From: Rhizobium rhizogenes NBRC 13257
GTDB lineage: Bacteria; Pseudomonadota; Alphaproteobacteria; Rhizobiales; Rhizobiaceae
DNA: 64,000 nt
Reading direction: 5' to 3'
Assembly (NCBI RefSeq): GCF_000696095.1
Contig: NZ_BAYX01000003.1
Location: 62,001 to 126,000 of the forward strand
In this document: positions 58,746-64,000 of the stretch, one piece after another
Layout of the letters: every line of letters begins with the position of its first letter
Numbering within the stretch: the stretch's first letter is position 1
Translations under genes and position numbers: made by a program
The notes under the pieces: model-generated
Seen by the model: only the letters and a program-made list of their open reading frames with translations
Told to the model about the DNA's origin: nothing
Database searches by the model: none

Positions 58746-59602
58746 CAGTTGGCCTTCCATTTCATGCGGGTGAGCCTTGCAAACAGCATCACCATCATCG
58801 CCCCGGTCAGAGATAGCATCAGCGCCATGGCCGAGCCGAATGGCCATTGAAACGTGTCGATAAGCGCGTCGACCACGCTGACCGCCATCGTCTTCACGCG
58901 CAGGCCGCCGATCAAGGACGGCGTGACGTAGGCGCTGAGCGACAAGACAAAGACCAGTATGCAGCCGGCCTGTATGCCGGGCATGGCCAGTGGCAGGACA
59001 ATTCGTCTGAAGGCAGTGATGCGTCCGGCCCCCAGCGAGCGGGCGGCCGCTTCGATCGACGGGTCTATCCCCTGCAGTGCGCTCATGAGCGGAAGGATCA
59101 TGAATGGCAGGAAGACGTGCACCAGGGCAATCACGATCCCAAGAGAGTTGTACATCAGGGCAAGGGGGCGATCGATCAGGCCGAAGCCGATCAGGGTGCG
59201 GTTTATCATGCCGTTGTTGCCGAGCAGGATCGTCCAGCCGTAGCTGCGGATGACGATGCCGACGAGAAGCGGTGACAGCACGAGGCCATAGGCCAGGCCA
59301 CGAAAACGCATTTGGGTCTTCGCGAGCTGCCATGCGACGGGGAAGCCGAGAACAAGGCAGATAAAGGTGGTGATGAAGCCGATCATCAACGTGTTTGCGG
59401 TCTGCTCCAGGTAAAAGCTGTCGGCAAAGAGCCTGAGATAGTTTGAGAGGGTGAAGCCGGGCGCATAGGGCGTCCCGCTCCCCGGATTGCGCAGGCTCAT
59501 GACCACGATGTTGATATAGGGCAATACCAGGAAGACGCCGAGCAGCAGAACAGCCGGGGCGATCAGGGCAAACGGCTTCAGGGATTTTGCTCGAAGGCTC
59601 AT
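58745..59602 (-). CDS. ABC transporter permease, PotB-like
   Basis: This 285-residue permease has a first helix at about 10-32 (FALIAPAVLLLGVFLVLPYINIVVMSL) and the EAA-type loop RSLGAGRITAFRRIVLPLAMPG. Its start overlaps the ATPase stop by 4 bases. It pairs with 57963-58745. Confidence 0.93.
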   Translation of the reverse strand: MSLRAKSLKPFALIAPAVLLLGVFLVLPYINIVVMSLRNPGSGTPYAPGFTLSNYLRLFADSFYLEQTANTLMIGFITTFICLVLGFPVAWQLAKTQMRFRGLAYGLVLSPLLVGIVIRSYGWTILLGNNGMINRTLIGFGLIDRPLALMYNSLGIVIALVHVFLPFMILPLMSALQGIDPSIEAAARSLGAGRITAFRRIVLPLAMPGIQAGCILVFVLSLSAYVTPSLIGGLRVKTMAVSVVDALIDTFQWPFGSAMALMLSLTGAMMVMLFARLTRMKWKAN

Positions 59603-60663
59603 GCGGCAGCTCCGAGCGCCCAGAAGCGATCGCCATCGACCTTGACGGTGACGCGGTCGCCCGGAGAAAAGCGGCTGCGGGGGAAGGTCTGAACATTGAT
59701 GGTATCGCCGCTATCGAGCGCCAGCCGATAGTCGATCAGGCTGCCCGAATAATAGCTCGCTGTGATGGTGGCCGGGGTGCCTGCCTGCCCTGCGCTTTCC
59801 GGAAACAGCTCGACGGCCTCGGGCCGAAGTACCAGCGTCACGGCGCCATCGGGCGACTTCGGCATATTGCCGATCCTGATCGTGCCGAGCGCGGTATCGA
59901 TGACCGAGATATCGTTTGCTTCGGTGGAGAGCAGCCGACCGGACAGGATGTTGACCTGCCCCACGAATTGCGCGACTTCGAGGCTCGCCGGCCGATCGTA
60001 GATATCGGCCGGTGCGCCATACTGGGCGATCCGCCCGCCAAACATGACCACGACACGATCAGACATGGTCATCGCCTCGGCCTGATCGTGGGTCACGTAG
60101 ACGGTGGTGATGCCGACGCGTTTTTGAAGGTCGCGGATAAAGACGCGCATCTCCTCGCGCAGCTTGGCGTCGAGGTTGGCAAGCGGCTCGTCGAGCAGGA
60201 GAATTCGAGGTTCGATCACCAGCGCTCGAGCAAGGGCGACGCGTTGTTGCTGTCCGCCGGAAAGCTGGCGCGGATAGCGGTCCGCATAACCGGAGAGCTG
60301 CACCATGTCGAGAACACGGGCTGTGCGCTCGGCGATCTCGCGCTTCGGCCTGCGGCGCATCTCCAGTCCGAACGCCAGATTCTGAGCGACGGTCATATGC
60401 GGAAACAGGGCGTAGTTCTGGAAGACCATACCGATGTCGCGTTTTTCGGCAGGCACATGCACGACGTCCTGCCCATCGAAACGTATCGCGCCTGATGTCG
60501 CGTCTTCGAAGCCGGCTATCATTTTCAGCGTGGTTGTCTTGCCACAGCCGGAAGGGCCAAGAAGGGAGATAAACTCGCCCTTCGCGATCCTCACGGAAAT
60601 GCCGTTTACCGCAAGAGATGCCCCATAGTGCTTGGTCAGCGCTTCGATGCTCACCTCTGTCAT
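59599..60663 (-). CDS. ABC transporter ATP-binding protein, PotA-like
   Basis: This 354-residue ATPase has Walker [11 protein letters not shown]-loop [16 protein letters not shown], signature [14 protein letters not shown] and Walker [17 protein letters not shown], then [14 protein letters not shown]. The C-terminal TOBE region ends the protein. ATG 60663 ([14 protein letters not shown]) has GGAAGA upstream; an upstream 24-residue extension lacks support. It lies between the binding protein and the permeases of the same importer. Confidence 0.93.
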   Translation of the reverse strand: MTEVSIEALTKHYGASLAVNGISVRIAKGEFISLLGPSGCGKTTTLKMIAGFEDATSGAIRFDGQDVVHVPAEKRDIGMVFQNYALFPHMTVAQNLAFGLEMRRRPKREIAERTARVLDMVQLSGYADRYPRQLSGGQQQRVALARALVIEPRILLLDEPLANLDAKLREEMRVFIRDLQKRVGITTVYVTHDQAEAMTMSDRVVVMFGGRIAQYGAPADIYDRPASLEVAQFVGQVNILSGRLLSTEANDISVIDTALGTIRIGNMPKSPDGAVTLVLRPEAVELFPESAGQAGTPATITASYYSGSLIDYRLALDSGDTINVQTFPRSRFSPGDRVTVKVDGDRFWALGAAA

Positions 60664-60777
60664 GATCGATCTTCCAAATTCTGCCGGCGGCGATCGTGGT
60701 CGTGCCACCATGTCGAGAAAGCAGCCGGACCGCATAGAGGCGGGCCGACATATAGCGAGGGAATCGTCAGGGCGCGT

Positions 60778-61815
60778 CTAGCGCATGACCTTTGCCCAGG
60801 TCTCCGAGAACTCGGCCTGTTTTTGGTTCATGAAATTCCAATCCCATGTGAGGATCTTGTCCATCGTCTCGCCCGAGATCGGCACATCCTTTTGCAGGTC
60901 GGCCGGGACCACCACCTTGGAACTGGTGGGGGAGACGAAAAACTGCTTCATGAGCGGTATCTGCCCCTCCGGGGAGAGAAGGAAGTCGGCATATTGGTAG
61001 GCGAGTTCCTTTTCGGGGGCGTGGGCAAGGATATTCAGCGTTTGGTCGAACATCAGCATGCCCTCTTCGGGCACGACGACATCGATCGGCAGCCCCTGGG
61101 ATCGCAAGCGCGCCACTTCGCCGAAGTCAAAGGGCGCAACCACGAATTCGCCTGCCGCGAGGCCCGTCGACAGGTTGAAATCCGCCTGTATGACCGGACC
61201 GAGCTTTTCCAGCGCCTTGAAGCCGGCATCGATGTCGTATTGATCCTTGCCGAAGATCTTCGATGCCAGCATCAGCTCCATCTTGCCGGCCGTATTGGCG
61301 AAGTTGTAGAGGCCGATGCGTCCCTTGAATTCCGGATTTTCCCAGAGATCCTTCCATCCCTTCGGCGGGGTTTTGACCATATCGGTGCGGTAAGCGATGC
61401 CGATCGGCGAGACCATCGCCACGGCACCCCAACCATCCGTCTTCTTCGCAAGGGGATAGAGATCGTTGTAGTTCGATAGTTTCGTCAGATCGAGCTTCTC
61501 GAAGAAGCCTTCCTTGCGCAGGCTGGAGGCGAAGGCCTCGTTGGTCATCAGGATCGAATAGGGCGGGTTTTGAGCGCCCGCCGCGCGCAGGTTGGCGCTC
61601 CAGACACGGCCGTTGCCGGCGTCAAGTGTCACCGCGGCACCGCTCTTTGCCGTGAATGCCGGTGCGAGCGTCGAGCGCCAGAACTGCTCCCAGGCGCCGC
61701 CGAGTGTCGGCACCACGAGGGTCTTGCCTTGCGCGCGCGCGGGAAGGCTGATCATGTTTGCGGCGGCAAGGCCGCCCATTCCGGCAAGAAGCTGCCGCCT
61801 GTTCATGTTCATCAT
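60778..61815 (-). CDS. ABC transporter solute-binding protein, PotD-like
   Basis: This 345-residue periplasmic protein has a short signal with a twin-arginine-like start (MNRRQLLAGMGGLAAANMISLPARA), so Tat export is possible. The mature part begins KTLVVPTLGGAWEQFWRSTLAPAFTAKSG. I chose ATG 61815 because AAGGGGA lies 6 bases upstream; other in-frame ATGs at 61833, 61812 and 61806 exist. The ligand is probably a small amine, amino acid or carboxylate linked to the oxygenase next to it. Confidence 0.9.
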   Translation of the reverse strand: MMNMNRRQLLAGMGGLAAANMISLPARAQGKTLVVPTLGGAWEQFWRSTLAPAFTAKSGAAVTLDAGNGRVWSANLRAAGAQNPPYSILMTNEAFASSLRKEGFFEKLDLTKLSNYNDLYPLAKKTDGWGAVAMVSPIGIAYRTDMVKTPPKGWKDLWENPEFKGRIGLYNFANTAGKMELMLASKIFGKDQYDIDAGFKALEKLGPVIQADFNLSTGLAAGEFVVAPFDFGEVARLRSQGLPIDVVVPEEGMLMFDQTLNILAHAPEKELAYQYADFLLSPEGQIPLMKQFFVSPTSSKVVVPADLQKDVPISGETMDKILTWDWNFMNQKQAEFSETWAKVMR

Positions 61816-61884
61816 CTTGGTTCCCCTTGTCATGGCCGTATGTCGGTGGGTGCTGCGCGCTAGGCGATGTTTCGCTTCTTGCGC

Positions 61885-62850
61885 TCAGGACTTGCTGAAG
61901 GCCTGGCTCGTCTTCAGCGCGATATAGTCTCCGTAGGTAATTGGCGTGTATTTTGCCGGCGCCTTCGCCGCAAAGGGCGGCAGGCATTCGATGAGCGTCT
62001 CTTTCGATGGATTGACAAAGAAGGGAATGGATTGACGCCGTGTCGTACCCTTGAAGTTGCCGGGTGGATTGGCCACCCGATGCGGCGTCGAGAGCCATTC
62101 GTCGTTGGTCCAGCGCATGAAGGCATCGGCGATATTGACGATATAGGCGCCTTCGACGTTCGGCGCATCCAGCCATTCGCCATCGCGCCTGCGGACCTGA
62201 AGCCCTCCCGGCGATGCCTCCGAGCGCAGAATGGTCATGAAGCCGTAATCGGTATGGACGCCCGCACGTAACTGTCCGGGCAGCGGGCTTTCCTGCTGTT
62301 CCGGATAGTTGATGACGCGGAGTGCCGAAAGGTGGTCGGTAAAGGCCGGCTCGAAGTAATCGGGCGCAAGCCCGATCGCCTGGCAGAATGCGCGTCGCAG
62401 ATGCCCAGCGAGCGTCTCCATCTCGCCAAAATAGGCGTTAAAGGCCGCCTGCAATCCTTGTGGAACCGTAGGCCAGGCGTCACCCGGAAGGCGCGGCCCG
62501 AAATTCAGGCTTTCCTTGTAGTCCCCCGGCGTCTTGATCCCCAGCGTGGCGCTCAGCGCCTCGTCCGCGATGGGGGAGAAAGCGACACCCCCCCTTAGCG
62601 AGGTTCCTCGACCCTGCTTCTTCTTCCAGTCTTGCGGCTCGTCGAAGAAATCGCGGGCAAGATTGTAAAGCTGCGCAGTCGCCTCCTTGGAGACGCCATG
62701 TCCGGTGATCAGGAAGAAGCCGGTTTCGCGGCAGGCGGCCTCGATTGCCTTGACCACGGCATCGCTACCGGCGGTCCGATGGATGAAAGGCGAGATATCT
62801 ATGACCGGAATGCTGTCCATATCCTGCCTTGAGGACGGGGCCGTTTGCAT
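61885..62850 (-). CDS. 2-oxoglutarate/Fe(II)-dependent oxygenase (isopenicillin N synthase-like)
   Basis: This 321-residue non-haem iron oxygenase has the DIOX_N region (IPVIDISPFIHRT; ACRETGFFLITGHGVS) followed by the catalytic jelly-roll. The iron ligands are His and Asp in AGVHTDYGFMTIL and His in STPHRVANPP; RRQSIPFFVNP holds the Arg and Ser that bind 2-oxoglutarate. GGAAAGG precedes ATG 62850. It lies upstream of the importer in the same direction, so it probably hydroxylates or demethylates the imported compound. Confidence 0.92.
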   Translation of the reverse strand: MQTAPSSRQDMDSIPVIDISPFIHRTAGSDAVVKAIEAACRETGFFLITGHGVSKEATAQLYNLARDFFDEPQDWKKKQGRGTSLRGGVAFSPIADEALSATLGIKTPGDYKESLNFGPRLPGDAWPTVPQGLQAAFNAYFGEMETLAGHLRRAFCQAIGLAPDYFEPAFTDHLSALRVINYPEQQESPLPGQLRAGVHTDYGFMTILRSEASPGGLQVRRRDGEWLDAPNVEGAYIVNIADAFMRWTNDEWLSTPHRVANPPGNFKGTTRRQSIPFFVNPSKETLIECLPPFAAKAPAKYTPITYGDYIALKTSQAFSKS

Positions 62851-62925
62851 TGTCTGATCCTTTCCGGAGTGAACGTAGCCGTGTTGTCGTGGCGGCTTGA
62901 CGGCCTGCCAACGAGGGAGATGATG

Positions 62926-63747
62926 TCAGTCGAGCCCCTTGAAGGGTGCGTCGCGAAATTCGAGATATTCCTTCAGCGACATCTTCTGGAGATTGCGCAT
63001 CCATTCCTGCCCGTCCTTGCTGACATGGAGGGCGGCAATGGCGTGCACGTTGTAGTCGAAGGATGTCATCAGGCCGGCGGCGACCTGCTGGTTGTTGATG
63101 GAGGACTTGGCGAATTTGATCGCCGGAACCGGCATGCGCGCCAGCTTGCGCGCCAGATTCTCGGTCTTTTGCTTGAGCTGATCGGCGGGCACGATCTTGT
63201 TGATCAGATGCATGCGCAGCGCCTCTTCCGCGTCCACAAGGTCACCGGTGTACATCAGCCAGCGGACATCGCGGGTGGCCAGCAGCCAAGGCATGAAGAG
63301 GGCAGGCGGACCGGAATTGTGCCTGACTTCCGGTTCGCCGAATTTGGCGTTGTCGGCGGCGATCGCAAGATCGCACGACATGACGAGTTCGAGAGCGCCG
63401 GCAAGCGCATAACCGTTCACCGAGGCGATGACGGGGATTGGAGCTTTCCAGATATTCAGAAGTGCCTGGGCATTTTCCGACATGTCGGCATGCCAGTCCT
63501 CGATACTAACGTCATAGTCTGCGCCTTGCAGATCATAACCGGCCGAAAACGCGCGGCCGGCACCGGTAATCACCAGCGCGTTGACGTCCTTGTCGGCGAC
63601 GGCAAGCGCAACGGCACGGTCGATCTCGCGCACCGTCGTCTTGTTCATCGCGTTGAGCTTGTCCGGCCGATTGATGGTGATCGTCGCGAACTTGTCCTGT
63701 TCATCCTTGTCATAGAGGATGGTCTCGAAGCTCTCGGTCATGCTCAT
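62926..63747 (-). CDS. enoyl-CoA hydratase/isomerase family protein
   Basis: This 273-residue crotonase-fold protein has TITINRPDKLNAMNKTTVREI at the N-terminus, the oxyanion hole residues in AFSAGYDLQGADYD and GYALAGALELVMSCDLAIAA, and NAKFGEPEVRHNSGPP where the usual second catalytic Glu lies (GEPEV). Members hydrate, isomerise or cleave acyl-CoAs. Its start overlaps the stop of the indolepyruvate oxidoreductase gene by 4 bases, so the two are co-translated. An acyl-CoA made by that enzyme is the likely substrate. Confidence 0.9.
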   Translation of the reverse strand: MSMTESFETILYDKDEQDKFATITINRPDKLNAMNKTTVREIDRAVALAVADKDVNALVITGAGRAFSAGYDLQGADYDVSIEDWHADMSENAQALLNIWKAPIPVIASVNGYALAGALELVMSCDLAIAADNAKFGEPEVRHNSGPPALFMPWLLATRDVRWLMYTGDLVDAEEALRMHLINKIVPADQLKQKTENLARKLARMPVPAIKFAKSSINNQQVAAGLMTSFDYNVHAIAALHVSKDGQEWMRNLQKMSLKEYLEFRDAPFKGLD

Positions 63748-64000
63748 ATGCTTTTCCTCTTTACGCTGGTGTCAGCCGGTTGCGATGCAGTGCTCGATGC
63801 CTGCATCAACAGGGCTGCCTTGTTCTTCTCGAAACGCTCTATCGATGCTGATTTGACCGGACCAAACCCCTTGATCTGATCGGGGAGTTGGGCGAGCGCG
63901 ATGGCGCGCTGCTGGTTTTCCGGCGACAGGTTCGCTGAGAGGTCGTTGATCAGTGCCGTGTAGTCGGCGACCAGCTTGCGCTCTGTACGTCGCTCATGCG
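63744..64000 (-). CDS. indolepyruvate ferredoxin oxidoreductase, 3' end (partial)
   Basis: The minus strand is open from the window edge to a TGA at 63746-63744, giving 84 C-terminal residues. HERRTERKLVADYTALINDL, NLSPENQQRAIALAQLPDQIKGFGPVK and SIERFEKNKAALL match the C-terminus of large fused indolepyruvate:ferredoxin oxidoreductases, which convert aryl- or 2-oxo acids to acyl-CoA and reduce ferredoxin. The rest lies outside the window. The stop overlaps the enoyl-CoA hydratase start (ATGA). Confidence 0.82.
   Translation of the reverse strand, partial: HERRTERKLVADYTALINDLSANLSPENQQRAIALAQLPDQIKGFGPVKSASIERFEKNKAALLMQASSTASQPADTSVKRKSI

Noticed and set aside
57963..59696. Single 577-codon open frame that would fuse two permeases
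   Set aside because: The first half is the out-of-frame shadow of the PotB-like gene; the real PotC-like protein starts at 58745.

Overview
The window looks like a catabolic region of an alphaproteobacterium, most probably in the order Rhizobiales and family Rhizobiaceae. This is inferred from the high GC content, the density of ABC importers next to LysR, GntR, ROK and AraC regulators and oxidoreductases, a chemoreceptor ending in AWEEF, and a rutABCDF-type uracil operon. I saw no rRNA, tRNA, replication, phage or insertion-sequence genes. A secondary replicon (chromid or megaplasmid) would fit, but the sequence does not prove it.

Layout. 1-126 is the tail of an unrecognised gene. 242-2176 (-) is a chemoreceptor. 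2588-5595 (+) pairs an orphan Tat-type solute-binding protein with an unusual protein joining a hexapeptide acyltransferase to an alpha/alpha-barrel-like half. 5642-6715 (-) is an Old Yellow Enzyme family reductase and 7067-8434 (+) a CoA-transferase. 8658-16334 (-) is a seven-gene operon: a polyamine-type ABC importer with a HAD hydrolase, a DAO-type amine oxidase and a GMC alcohol oxidase, with a divergent LysR gene. 17960-22869 (+) is a polar amino-acid ABC importer with an Asp/Glu/hydantoin-racemase-like protein and an aldo/keto reductase. It is followed by a LysR gene (-) and a divergent dimethylglycine/sarcosine-dehydrogenase-like gene (23947-26388). 26624-30192 (-) is the rut pyrimidine-degradation operon (A, B, C, D, F; no E or G), preceded by two abutting long perfect inverted repeats. 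30546-32369 (-) is an ABC exporter and 32888-35170 (+) a PAS-GGDEF-EAL protein whose 3' end lies in a large quasi-palindrome.

35232-47230 is a sugar/polyol region. One arm (-) has two SDR dehydrogenases, a ROK regulator and a tagatose/psicose-3-epimerase-like protein. The other arm (+) has an AraC regulator, a complete carbohydrate ABC importer, a tiny membrane protein, a sorbitol/xylitol-type dehydrogenase and another SDR. 47355-56705 (-) is a long cluster: D-amino-acid-type transaminase, 2-hydroxyacid dehydrogenase, VOC protein, a stand-alone CTP-synthase-like glutaminase, a metal-free M24 (creatinase-like) hydrolase, an enolase-superfamily enzyme, an M20 deacylase and an amino-acid ABC importer, faced by a GntR regulator with two winged helices. 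57963-64000 (-) is a second polyamine-type ABC importer with a 2-oxoglutarate/Fe(II) oxygenase, an enoyl-CoA hydratase and the 3' end of an indolepyruvate ferredoxin oxidoreductase.

Most modules share one plan: importer, then one or more oxidoreductases or hydrolases, then a local regulator. The least described parts, in my reading, are the 47-57 kb catabolic cluster, the acyltransferase/alpha-barrel fusion, the twin palindromes before rutA, and a matching LysR-type box found before two separate transcription units, which suggests a small regulon controlled by the 22910-23854 regulator.
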